A stretch of DNA of 64,000 nucleotides, from positions 107,732-171,731 of the forward strand of contig CAZBGQ010000001.1 in the NCBI GenBank assembly GCA_964491515.1, given 5' to 3'. Position numbers and translations under genes: made by a program. The notes under the pieces are model-generated. The model did no database searches, was not told where the DNA came from, and worked only from the letters and a program-made list of their open reading frames with translations. Shown here in pieces: positions 26,443 to 34,200 of the stretch. Within the stretch, counting starts at the first letter, position 1. Each line of letters opens with the position of its first letter. This DNA is from CAZBGQ01 sp964491515. GTDB taxonomy: Bacteria > Patescibacteriota > Gracilibacteria > UBA1369 > UBA12473.

Positions 26443-27000
26443 TTACACAGTCATTACTCCCTCTTCTTTCGCCTTAGCTGCATCCACAACTTTACCATTA
26501 TACTCATCCACTTTAGTCTGAAGTTGTTTCTCAGCACCAGTAACTTCATCTTCAGTGATTTCCTTATCCTGGGATAAAGATTTAAATTTAGCATGAGCAA
26601 CCTGTCGAGCATTCCGAATGGAAATCTTCGCATCTTCGGCCAACTTATGAACCACTTTTACCAAATCTTTACGACGTTCTTCAGTAAGCGCAGGAATACT
26701 AATAATAATCCCAGCCCCGTTATTCACAGGATTAAGACCCAAGTTTGCTTGCAAAATACCTTTCTCAATCGCCCCCATAACTGATTTATCCCATGGCTGG
26801 ATTTGAAGCGTCTTAGAATCAGGCACACTAATATTGGCCATATTTTTCAACGGCTGACTCGATCCATACGCATCAATCATCACAGACTCCACCAAAGCAG
26901 GATTAGCTCGACCTACCTGCAAACGAGAAAATTCATCGTGAAGATGAGCCACAGTTTTTTCAAAATCAGCCACCGCAGCATCAATATATTGTTGAGTCAT
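26443..27000 (-). CDS. frr: Ribosome recycling factor
   Basis: 185-aa RRF, which splits post-termination ribosomes with EF-G. Seen: three-helix-bundle pattern with HLHDEFSRLQVGRANPALVE, YGSSQPLKNMANISVPD, LQIQPWDKSVMGAIEKGI, IISIPALTEERRKDLVK and ISIRNARQVAH. Family-standard length. pyrH lies 18 nt upstream. The leader shows a pyrimidine tract (GACCTCTTTCTA) before ATG, no Shine-Dalgarno. Confidence 0.97.
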   Translation of the reverse strand: MTQQYIDAAVADFEKTVAHLHDEFSRLQVGRANPALVESVMIDAYGSSQPLKNMANISVPDSKTLQIQPWDKSVMGAIEKGILQANLGLNPVNNGAGIIISIPALTEERRKDLVKVVHKLAEDAKISIRNARQVAHAKFKSLSQDKEITEDEVTGAEKQLQTKVDEYNGKVVDAAKAKEEGVMTV

Positions 27001-27017
27001 TAGAAAGAGGTCAAAAA

Positions 27018-27731
27018 TTAAATATGAATCGTAGTCCCTACAGACTTTCCATCAGCTACCTTAGCCAGATTTCCTTTTTTCATCAAATCAAATACCACCA
27101 CCGGCAAATTACCCTCCCTACACAATGCAGACGCCGTAGCATCCATGAATTCCAACTTCTTCTTCAAAACATCATCAAACGAAATATCTTTAAATCGTTT
27201 AGCATCTTTATGTTTAAAGGGATCCTTATCGTACACACCATCAACCTTTGTGGCTTTAAGCAATACATCACAATTCAATTCCAAACCTCGCAATGCCGCC
27301 GCAGAATCCGTTGTAAAAAAGGGGCGCCCAGTTCCTCCCCCACAAATTACCACTCGATTGTGATCCAAATAATCAATGGCCTTTCGTCGAACATACGTTT
27401 CGGCAAGCTCAGTCCCATTCAATGCCGACATCGCACGGGCAGGAACTCCTAAATGCTCAAACATAGCTCTCATCGCAGCCGCATTCATCACAGTTGCAGT
27501 CATACCCATAAAATCAGACTCCACACGCGGCATACCTTTTCCTTTATTGTCTCGATATCTCCATATATTTCCACCACCCACCACAATCACAATCTGTATT
27601 TTCTTCTCATGAAGTGCCTTCACTTCCTTACACAAAGCCTCAAGTACATGAAAATCAATAGGCTCATCAGCGCCTTTAAGCACTTCGCCCGAAAACTTCA
27701 ACATGATTCGTTTATAAGTTTTTTTTGTCAT
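27018..27731 (-). CDS. pyrH: UMP kinase
   Basis: 237-aa amino-acid-kinase-fold enzyme that phosphorylates UMP to UDP. Seen: KRIMLKFSGEVLKG, IVIVVGGGNIWRYRD, DFMGMTATVMNAAAMRA, VICGGGTGRPFFTTDSAAALRG, LLKATKVDGVYDKDP, and DLMKKGNLAKVADGKSVGT. Standard bacterial PyrH. Its ATG overlaps the stop of the upstream membrane-protein gene by one base, so it is part of an operon with frr. Confidence 0.97.
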   Translation of the reverse strand: MTKKTYKRIMLKFSGEVLKGADEPIDFHVLEALCKEVKALHEKKIQIVIVVGGGNIWRYRDNKGKGMPRVESDFMGMTATVMNAAAMRAMFEHLGVPARAMSALNGTELAETYVRRKAIDYLDHNRVVICGGGTGRPFFTTDSAAALRGLELNCDVLLKATKVDGVYDKDPFKHKDAKRFKDISFDDVLKKKLEFMDATASALCREGNLPVVVFDLMKKGNLAKVADGKSVGTTIHI

Positions 27732-28132
27732 TACTGAACAATGATATACGTCAAAATGATTCCAATAACAAGCCCCGCTACAAACATAAGCGGCATTCGC
27801 CGTTCACGCGCTCTATCATGAGCATTCGCTAAATCGGTCAATAAATTCCCACTCACAATCACATCCTGCTCCGCATTCTTATCCACAATATCAATATAAC
27901 TATGATTCGCCACAAGCTGAACAAATTTGGCAAATTGGATCCTAACCATTTGGCCAGCATCACTCCCTACCGACGCCCTGGCTGATGGCAATTCTAAGTC
28001 TATATCATCCACAATCGGATGCTTCTCAAAATCAACGCCCTCCAAGTCGTCAACAGGACGAATGAAAAGGCGATCGTCATCATTTTCGTGTGGAATCGTA
28101 ATATCATCCATAATAGAAGGGGGAAGACTCAT
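27731..28132 (-). CDS. Tail-anchored membrane protein, unknown
   Basis: 133-aa protein with an acidic N-terminal half (many Asp), an amphipathic middle (MVRIQFAKFVQLVANHSYID) and one C-terminal transmembrane helix (LMFVAGLVIGIILTYIIV) that would anchor it with the N-terminus in the cytoplasm. No family recognised. Coupled to pyrH by a one-base overlap and preceded by the cNMP-binding gene, so it belongs to the pilT-pyrH-frr cluster. Confidence 0.65.
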   Translation of the reverse strand: MSLPPSIMDDITIPHENDDDRLFIRPVDDLEGVDFEKHPIVDDIDLELPSARASVGSDAGQMVRIQFAKFVQLVANHSYIDIVDKNAEQDVIVSGNLLTDLANAHDRARERRMPLMFVAGLVIGIILTYIIVQ

Positions 28133-28164
28133 TCAAGCATAGCAAATCCACCTCTACTTGGGAA

Positions 28165-29070
28165 CTAAAAATTAACACGTCCCTTCTGCTCTTGAGATTT
28201 AGACCGATCTTTTTCGGAAACTACAAACTTATAATCTCCAATCGCAATACCAACATACTCTGCAATAGACGTCACCATTTTAATCAATTCTGGAGACCAT
28301 AATTCCTTTTTTTCTAAAACCATCAATCCCAACAAATTCCTAGATAAATCACGAATCGCCACCACCAATCGCATTGAATCTTCAAAACAGTCACGATCAC
28401 CCATCTCAGCCTCCAAGACCTCTAATTCATCAACCGTTAAGTCAAAATCACCCCAGGCAACTGCCACACTTTCCAACTCCGTAAGCCTATTCTCAAGTGA
28501 AATCAATCCGCGTGAGGCATGAGTAACCAATTCCAATTTCTGAGCAATATTATGCATCAATCCCTCCATATCATCTTTCGATTCACTCACAATTCGAGCC
28601 ACGTCATACAACATAACCAGCTCATGATTGGTCCACTGCAAACGCCTATTAATAACTTTCATCAATCCCAATAAAAGCGACGCCGCATCTGCTGGATTAG
28701 ACGTCACAAATGCATCAAAATTCGCCTTTGTGAGCACCAACGTCTCAATCGTACCTTTCGCCACCGCCGAAGCCGCCCGCATCTTATCTGAAAGCAACGC
28801 ACCCTCTCCAAACATAGATCCTGGAGTTAACACAGCCAAAACCTTTGTGGTGTGATCTATTCGCTCCAAATCCTTAGCAATCTCAACAGAACCCTCCAAA
28901 AGCAAATATAATTCACTACTATTTGATCCTTCAGCAAAAATCACCGCTCCGTCCTCAAACGAACGCCGAGACCATAATCCTTCCCCTGCTAACAAACATT
29001 CTCGCTCTTCAGGCGCAAAATCCCTAAAAAATAAATTCAGAGCAGTCGATAAATCTTGATCCATAACCAT
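28165..29070 (-). CDS. Cyclic-nucleotide-binding-domain protein with GAF-like C-terminus
   Basis: 301-aa protein. N-terminal CRP-type cNMP domain (about 20-130): GAVIFAEGSNSSELYLLLEG, LAVLTPGSMFGEGALLSD. The phosphate-binding cassette is atypical: RAASAVAKG keeps RAAS-like residues. The C-terminal half (about 150-290) has helices then a GAF-like fold (MEGLMHNIAQKLELVTHASRG, IRDLSRNLLGLMVLEKK). No helix-turn-helix is visible, so it is not a typical CRP regulator. It starts 4 nt after pilT ends, suggesting a role in signalling to type IV pilus retraction. Confidence 0.75.
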   Translation of the reverse strand: MVMDQDLSTALNLFFRDFAPEERECLLAGEGLWSRRSFEDGAVIFAEGSNSSELYLLLEGSVEIAKDLERIDHTTKVLAVLTPGSMFGEGALLSDKMRAASAVAKGTIETLVLTKANFDAFVTSNPADAASLLLGLMKVINRRLQWTNHELVMLYDVARIVSESKDDMEGLMHNIAQKLELVTHASRGLISLENRLTELESVAVAWGDFDLTVDELEVLEAEMGDRDCFEDSMRLVVAIRDLSRNLLGLMVLEKKELWSPELIKMVTSIAEYVGIAIGDYKFVVSEKDRSKSQEQKGRVNF

Positions 29071-29073
29071 TCA

Positions 29074-30153
29074 TTAAGAATTAAGGGTGGCTTTCATTTG
29101 AGCCACCGAACGCCGAAAGGCATCCGCATCATGAACTTTCCCTAAAGCATCAGACTCCACCACCAAATCATGAGCCACCAATGCAGCCAACGAATCATCC
29201 AACGTCTGCATTCCTTCACTTCGACCAATCTGTAACATTGAATAAATCTGATGTGTGGTTCCTTCCTTAATACAGTTTCGAATCGCAGTATTGCCCAGCA
29301 TAATTTCAAACGCCGCCATTCGTCCTTGTCCATCTTTTCGTGGAACCAATGTCTGAGACACAACTCCTACCAACGCCAACGACAACTGTGCACGAATCTG
29401 TTGCTGCTGATGAGATGGAAACACATCCACCACTCGATCGACCGTTTGCGCCGCATCCGTTGTATGCAAGGTCGACAATACTAAATGTCCCGTTTCTGCC
29501 AACGTAATGGCCGCAGCAATGGTTTCTAAATCTCGCATCTCCCCCACTAAAACCACATCCGGATCTTGTCGCAGAGACGAACGAATCGCCCTCGCAAATG
29601 AATCTGTATGAGAGTTCACCTCCCTTTGGGTAATGAGTGAATTTTTAGATGAATGAATAAACTCTATAGGATCCTCAATCGTTAAAATATGACCTTTCCT
29701 ATTTTCATTCACATGATTCAACATGGCAGCCAACGTCGTAGATTTCCCTGAACCAGTTGGCCCTGTAACCAGCACCAAGCCATGAGATTTCATGACCAAT
29801 TCGCCAAACAATGCCGGCAAACCCAATGATTCTAATGTAGGAACCTCCGCAGGAATTGAACGAAACGCCATAGCCGTCCCCTCCTTATCCTTGTATAAAT
29901 TCACACGGAATCGCCCCATAGACGCCCCATAAGAAAAATCCACTTCCTTCTGCATTTCAAAAAGCTTAAATTTATCCGGCCCAGCCACTTGCTGAGCAAT
30001 CACCGTCATTTCTTCTTCCGAGAGAGAAGCTGATTGATCCGAAAAAAACAAGTCACCATTTGGCATCCGAATCACCGGCGAACGCCCCACCTTGAGATGA
30101 AGATCCGGTGCATGATGGTCCGCGACCTGCTGCAAAATTGCATTAATATCCAT
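29074..30153 (-). CDS. pilT: Type IV pilus retraction ATPase PilT
   Basis: Hexameric ATPase that disassembles pili and drives twitching motility or DNA uptake. The start is set at 30153 (MDINAILQQVADHHAPDLHL), the typical PilT N-terminus, giving 359 aa. Seen: Walker A VTGPTGSGKSTTLAAML, Asp box DPIEFIHSSKNSLITQREV, Walker B RDLETIAAAITLAETGHLVL, His box STLHTTDA. No other pilus genes in the window. First gene of a cluster through pyrH and frr. Confidence 0.95.
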   Translation of the reverse strand: MDINAILQQVADHHAPDLHLKVGRSPVIRMPNGDLFFSDQSASLSEEEMTVIAQQVAGPDKFKLFEMQKEVDFSYGASMGRFRVNLYKDKEGTAMAFRSIPAEVPTLESLGLPALFGELVMKSHGLVLVTGPTGSGKSTTLAAMLNHVNENRKGHILTIEDPIEFIHSSKNSLITQREVNSHTDSFARAIRSSLRQDPDVVLVGEMRDLETIAAAITLAETGHLVLSTLHTTDAAQTVDRVVDVFPSHQQQQIRAQLSLALVGVVSQTLVPRKDGQGRMAAFEIMLGNTAIRNCIKEGTTHQIYSMLQIGRSEGMQTLDDSLAALVAHDLVVESDALGKVHDADAFRRSVAQMKATLNS

Positions 30154-30176
30154 TGAGGGAAGTTTTAATCTTATAA

Positions 30177-30199
30177 TTTTACCATAAATCATGGTAAAA
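30177..30199. promoter_or_regulatory. Palindrome between divergent pilT and HD genes
   Basis: TTTTACCAT, 5-nt centre, ATGGTAAAA: a perfect 9-bp inverted repeat 8 nt before the HD-domain ATG and 24 nt before pilT. A possible operator for a dimeric regulator of both genes; it has no T-run suited to a terminator. Confidence 0.5.
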
Positions 30200-30206
30200 A
30201 TAAACC

Positions 30207-30860
30207 ATGACACAACGAACGCTCCTCATTCAAACCATCCAAAAAGCTGCATTTACCAAAATCGAACAAGATTATGGACATTTGGCCTACCATAACCTGA
30301 CCCATACCAAATTTGTTCTACAATCGGCCCTTCAACTCGCCGACGACCGTAATCTTCGCGAATCTGAACAAGAACTCCTTACGTTAGCCGCCTCCTCTCA
30401 TGACGTCATACAAGACCATGACTCACTTGCTAATGACTACAACGCCGAAAATGAACGTGAAGCAGGAGAATGGCTTGTGGCCCAAATGAGACAGCATCCA
30501 GCTGCCTTTTCAAACCAAGACATGCATCGAATCCTAATCATCATTGCTTCCACCTACATCAAACACCGAGAAGACGGATTACAACAGTCTGCACTAAACG
30601 GCCATCAACTCAGCGAACTTCTTTGCGATGCCGACCTTGCCGCACTAGGAAGCCCCTGGGAAATCTACGAACCCCACATGAAAACCTACTACCAAGAACT
30701 CCATGCTGAAGGAACTGATCAAATCTGGCACGACTTTCTCCGCCTGCAGGTCGAAATTCTACGCGAACATCACTACTACACCCCAGAAGCTCAACAACGG
30801 TTTCATCATTTACGAGAGAATGCAGAAAAAATAGAAGCAATGATTGAAAGGATTAAATAA
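30207..30860 (+). CDS. HD-domain metal-dependent phosphohydrolase-like protein
   Basis: 217-aa all-helical protein. Seen: H...HD...D pattern with YHNLTHTKFVL (first His), LAASSHDVIQ (HD), TYIKHREDG and the last Asp in LLCDADLAALG. This resembles predicted metal-dependent HD phosphohydrolases of about 200 aa acting on nucleotides or phosphate esters; the substrate cannot be told. Divergent from pilT across a palindrome. Confidence 0.8.
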   Translation: MTQRTLLIQTIQKAAFTKIEQDYGHLAYHNLTHTKFVLQSALQLADDRNLRESEQELLTLAASSHDVIQDHDSLANDYNAENEREAGEWLVAQMRQHPAAFSNQDMHRILIIIASTYIKHREDGLQQSALNGHQLSELLCDADLAALGSPWEIYEPHMKTYYQELHAEGTDQIWHDFLRLQVEILREHHYYTPEAQQRFHHLRENAEKIEAMIERIK

Positions 30861-30871
30861 CCCACACTAAT

Positions 30872-30899
30872 TTGACATAAAAGAAAAGGAGACTATAAT
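30872..30899 (+). promoter_or_regulatory. Strong sigma70-type promoter
   Basis: TTGACA (30872-30877), 16-nt spacer, TATAAT (30894-30899): both boxes match consensus. Located 27 nt before the following gene's ATG, leaving a very short 5' leader. Confidence 0.8.
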
Positions 30900-30925
30900 C
30901 AGCCACTATCCCTAAACTCTAACTC

Positions 30926-31303
30926 ATGTCATCCAAACCAAATTTAGCCGCCTACCCTTGGGGGAAAGCCACACAAAGAGCTCAAGGAGATATTCCAACC
31001 CAAGAACAAGTAAACACCGCCCTTGCTGATTTATCTAAAGAATCAACAGGATTCAACCTCTCCACTCTCAATAATAGACAAATTCTAGAAATGGCCCAAG
31101 AGGCGATACATCACAAACTTGGGAGCAGTACAGCATGGGAAATAGCCACTCCAGCCGTTGCCTACAAAGGCGAATGCCAAGTTGCAGAGGTAGCAAGCCC
31201 CACATACAATTTCCCCCCCGAAAACCCTGCCTTCAGGGTAAGTGCCCAAATAATGGGAAGAGTACTAGAACTTCAAATTCTCATAGAGAAAGACCGCTCT
31301 TAA
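30926..31303 (+). CDS. Small unknown protein (paralogue 1 of 2)
   Basis: 125-aa soluble protein of unknown function. N-terminal half helical (PTQEQVNTALADLSKE, NNRQILEMAQEAIHHKL), C-terminal half beta (PAFRVSAQIMGRVLELQILI) ending EKDRS. It aligns along its length with the next gene's product: the pattern T-x-E-x-x-N/D-T-A-L-x-x-L, then N-L-x-T, then F-R-V-x-A and E-D/K-D-R. A near-consensus promoter of its own precedes it. Likely a lineage-specific duplicated family. Confidence 0.6.
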   Translation: MSSKPNLAAYPWGKATQRAQGDIPTQEQVNTALADLSKESTGFNLSTLNNRQILEMAQEAIHHKLGSSTAWEIATPAVAYKGECQVAEVASPTYNFPPENPAFRVSAQIMGRVLELQILIEKDRS

Positions 31304-31354
31304 CAAACAGCAGAGCAGAAAAAGCCAAAGAAGCTCAAAAAAAAGACAATGGGT

Positions 31355-31383
31355 TGACAAAAAGCTTTTTTTGTCATAAATTA
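31355..31383 (+). promoter_or_regulatory. Candidate promoter before second paralogue
   Basis: TTGACA (31355-31360), 17-nt spacer, TAAATT (31378-31383). The spacer carries AAAAAGC and GCTTTTTTT so that TGACAAAAAGC / GCTTTTTTTGTCA is a near-perfect inverted repeat overlapping the -35, a possible operator. Confidence 0.55.
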
Positions 31384-31408
31384 TAACACTAATACTAAAA
31401 ATAAACCC

Positions 31409-31822
31409 ATGACCGACAAATTCAACTGGGCTAACGAACTAGGGCTCCTGCAAAAAGGCCCGCTACAAAACCATGAAATCGATACGGCCCTCTCATCTCT
31501 CCGTAGAGATGCCTATCAAACAAATCTACAAACCGCAACCCCAGAACAAATTGGATCACTCGTCACTAAGGGCCTCCGAGCAAAACTTAAACAAGCCGAT
31601 CTTCCAATTGAGGTAGAACTAAGCTATGCAAACGACAACCGAGTAACATCACCAATGGAACCTAAAGGAACAAGAGAATTTTCAATACCTCCAAATAGCC
31701 TAAAGGTACCTACTCCCATCTGTATAGATGATCGAACACGATTTCGTGTGAAAGCTTGGTTAGAAGGCAACTTAGTCAGAGTACAAATTAGACTAAACGA
31801 AGATCGCCCTCCAGCATCTTAA
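31409..31822 (+). CDS. Small unknown protein (paralogue 2 of 2)
   Basis: 137-aa protein similar in layout to the product of the gene upstream (helical first half with NHEIDTALSSLRRD and QIGSLVTKGLRAKLKQA; beta second half with RFRVKAWLEGNLVRVQIRL then NEDRPPAS). No family recognised. It has its own promoter with a palindromic spacer and is closed by a strong shared terminator with groEL. Confidence 0.6.
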   Translation: MTDKFNWANELGLLQKGPLQNHEIDTALSSLRRDAYQTNLQTATPEQIGSLVTKGLRAKLKQADLPIEVELSYANDNRVTSPMEPKGTREFSIPPNSLKVPTPICIDDRTRFRVKAWLEGNLVRVQIRLNEDRPPAS

Positions 31823-31842
31823 TCTAAAAAAATCCAGAAGAA

Positions 31843-31870
31843 AAAAGAGCCCGCAATTGCGGGCTCTTTT
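31843..31870. terminator. Bidirectional intrinsic terminator
   Basis: Perfect palindrome AAAAGAGCCCGCA / TGCGGGCTCTTTT between convergent genes (stops at 31822 and 31889); serves groEL on the - strand and the small gene on the + strand. Confidence 0.95.
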
Positions 31871-31888
31871 ATATTGATACAAAAACCC

Positions 31889-33541
31889 TTACATCATACC
31901 CATCCCAGGCATTCCTCCCATTCCACCCATTCCCGGCATGCCTCCAGGCATACCAGCAGGTTCTTCTGCTTTAGGAATATCAGTGATCGCAGCTTCCATA
32001 GTTAGGAAAATACCGGCCAATGATGCAGCATTTTCAAGCGCAGAACGAGTGACTTTTTTAGGGTCAACAATTCCCATTGCCACCATATCCACCATTTCGC
32101 CTTTTTCAGCATCATAACCTTGGCCAGGAGCTGCATTTTTAACCATATCAACAATCACTGCGCCTTCCTTTCCTGCATTTTGAGCAATCTGGAAAACAGG
32201 AGATTGTAGCGCTTTAAGCACAATATGAACTCCCGTAACTTCATCAGCCTCTCCACGAACCTCCTCGAGGACTTTAGCGGCTTGTAGAAGAGCAGTACCT
32301 CCACCAGCAACAATTCCTTCTTCAACGGCCGCACGAGTGGCTGCCAATGCATCTTCGATACGATGCTTCTTTTCTTTAAGCTCAACTTCCGTGGCAGCAC
32401 CAACTTTTATAACACCAACTCCACCAGTAAGTTTAGCCAACCGTTCAGCCAATTTTTCCTTATCAAAATCTGACGTACTCATATCGTAATTGACACGAAT
32501 CTGAGCCACACGTTGATCAATTTCAGCTTGGTTTCCTTTTCCTTCAACGATCGTAGTGTTGTCTTTAGAAACAATCACTTTGCGAGCTCCTCCAAGATGA
32601 GACAACTCAACCGCTTCAAGGGTCAATCCAATTTCCTCAGAAATAACGGTTCCTCCTGTGAGAACTGCAATGTCCTTCAGGATTTCCTTACGACGATCTC
32701 CAAATGCGGGAGCCTTAAGCGCCAACATACTGAATGATCCACGAAGCTTATTGAGCACCATAGTGGCCAATGCTTCACCTTCAACATCTTCTGCAATGAT
32801 AACCAATTCCTTCTTACCGGCCCCTGCCATTTTTTCAAGCAAAGGAAGAATCATTTGAACAGAAGAAATCTTTTTATCTGTGATCAAAATTTGAGCATCC
32901 TCAAACACCGCTTCCATCCGAGTAGGGTCAGTGACCATATACGGAGAAATATAACCATTATCAAACTGCATTCCTTCGACCACTTCTTTCTCTAAACCAA
33001 ATGTTTGAGACTCTTCAACCGTAATTACTCCTTCATTCCCAACCGCTTCCATAATTTCAGCCAACAAACGCCCCACTTCTGGATCTTGAGCTGAAATAGT
33101 TGCTACTTGAGAAACCTCCTCAACCGTAGAAATATCTTTTTTAACATCATCCAACGCTTTCACCACTTTTTTAACCGCTTTATCAATCCCACGCTTCAAA
33201 GCAATAGGATTTGCACCCGCAGCTAAATTCCTAAGACCTTCTGTAATAATGGCATGAGCCAAAACCGTCGCAGTCGTAGTTCCATCACCAGCCACATCAT
33301 TAGTACGAGTCGCCACTTCTTTAACAAGTTGAGCACCCATATTTTCAAACTTATCTTCAAGTTCAATTTCCTTTGCAATGGTCACACCATCATTAGTAAT
33401 GGTCGGAGCACCAAATTTCTTATCAAGCACCACATTACGACCTTTAGGCCCCATAGTGATACGAACCGCATCAGAAAGCTTTTTGACTCCGTTCATCATC
33501 TTGTCTCGAGCCTCATCCCCGAAGTTAATTTGTTTAGACAT
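31889..33541 (-). CDS. groL: Chaperonin GroEL (60 kDa)
   Basis: 550-aa subunit of the double-ring ATP-driven folding chamber. Seen: VRITMGPKGRNVVLDKKFG, TNDGVTIAKEIELED, VAGDGTTTATVLAHAI (ATP site with D in GDGTT), ALAATRAAVEEGIVAGGGTAL and the Gly/Met-rich tail GGMPGMGGMGGMPGMGMM. Full length, single copy here. groES lies 46 nt upstream; the operon is under HrcA-type CIRCE control. Confidence 0.99.
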   Translation of the reverse strand: MSKQINFGDEARDKMMNGVKKLSDAVRITMGPKGRNVVLDKKFGAPTITNDGVTIAKEIELEDKFENMGAQLVKEVATRTNDVAGDGTTTATVLAHAIITEGLRNLAAGANPIALKRGIDKAVKKVVKALDDVKKDISTVEEVSQVATISAQDPEVGRLLAEIMEAVGNEGVITVEESQTFGLEKEVVEGMQFDNGYISPYMVTDPTRMEAVFEDAQILITDKKISSVQMILPLLEKMAGAGKKELVIIAEDVEGEALATMVLNKLRGSFSMLALKAPAFGDRRKEILKDIAVLTGGTVISEEIGLTLEAVELSHLGGARKVIVSKDNTTIVEGKGNQAEIDQRVAQIRVNYDMSTSDFDKEKLAERLAKLTGGVGVIKVGAATEVELKEKKHRIEDALAATRAAVEEGIVAGGGTALLQAAKVLEEVRGEADEVTGVHIVLKALQSPVFQIAQNAGKEGAVIVDMVKNAAPGQGYDAEKGEMVDMVAMGIVDPKKVTRSALENAASLAGIFLTMEAAITDIPKAEEPAGMPGGMPGMGGMGGMPGMGMM

Positions 33542-33587
33542 AATATATGTTAGTTAGTAGTTTTTAGTTAATAGTTTTTAGTGGAAA

Positions 33588-33875
33588 TTAGCCAACAATC
33601 GCAAGCACATCACTTTCATTCAAGAAAAGTAATTCCGTACCATCATGTTTGACTTCTGTCGGACCATACTTAGAAAACATCACCTCGTCCCCTACCTTAA
33701 CGGTCATAGACATACGGTTTCCATTGTTATCCATTTTCCCAGGACCTGCTGCAAGCACTTTACCTTTTTGAGGTTTTTCTTTAGCAGAATCAGGAAGCAC
33801 AATCCCAGAGGCTGTGACCATTTCTTCCTCGAGACGTTCCACTACCAATCCATCATTCAAAGGCTGAAGATTCAT
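33588..33875 (-). CDS. groS: Co-chaperonin GroES (10 kDa)
   Basis: 95-aa heptameric lid of GroEL. Seen: MNLQPLNDGLVVERLEEE, mobile loop TASGIVLPDSAKEKPQ, KGKVLAAGPG, VKVGDEVMFSKYGPTEVKHDG. Standard length. First gene of the operon, with two overlapping CIRCE elements before it. Confidence 0.98.
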   Translation of the reverse strand: MNLQPLNDGLVVERLEEEMVTASGIVLPDSAKEKPQKGKVLAAGPGKMDNNGNRMSMTVKVGDEVMFSKYGPTEVKHDGTELLFLNESDVLAIVG

Positions 33876-33903
33876 AATAATAAAGTTAAAGGATCTAAAT
33901 ATT

Positions 33904-33953
33904 TTAGCACACTTCCAAGAAGAGTGCTAGCACACTATAGTTATGAGTGCTAA
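33904..33953 (-). promoter_or_regulatory. Two overlapping CIRCE operators (HrcA binding)
   Basis: On the - strand: site 1 TTAGCACTC-N9-GTGTGCTAG (33953-33927) and site 2 CTAGCACTC-N9-GTGTGCTAA (33930-33904), sharing CTAG. Each half-site pair fits CIRCE (TTAGCACTC-N9-GAGTGCTAA) with two or three mismatches. HrcA would repress groESL until heat stress; hrcA is not in the window. Confidence 0.85.
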
Positions 33954-33962
33954 CTGGGTCAA
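33934..33962 (-). promoter_or_regulatory. groESL promoter
   Basis: - strand TTGACC (33962-33957), 17-nt spacer, TATAGT (33939-33934). The first CIRCE occupies the spacer and the -10; the second covers the start site. Confidence 0.75.
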
Positions 33963-33982
33963 GAGGTTTTTCTCCCGAAATA

Positions 33983-34189
33983 CTAGTCCCTACTTTCCAC
34001 AATACGAGCTAAGCGTGCAACACGGTCTGCAAGCGATCCCTGTTCCCCTCGATTCAATACGCGCAACAACGGCCGCTGATGTTCCGGCAACTGAGACAAT
34101 TCATCAAATTCCACATCAATAGGAGGACGTTGATCCTCGGGAGGAAGTCCCCCTGGATCCTCATCATCTAAAAATTCTAAGCGTACCAT
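33983..34189 (-). CDS. Small acidic protein, unknown
   Basis: 68-aa protein rich in Asp, Glu, Pro and Arg (MVRLEFLDDEDPGGLPPEDQ; end SLADRVARLARIVESRD). It could be a disordered segment followed by one helix. Starts 12 nt after the RNase Y gene in the same direction, so probably co-transcribed. No family recognised. Confidence 0.55.
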   Translation of the reverse strand: MVRLEFLDDEDPGGLPPEDQRPPIDVEFDELSQLPEHQRPLLRVLNRGEQGSLADRVARLARIVESRD

Positions 34190-34200
34190 AGTTCAAATTA

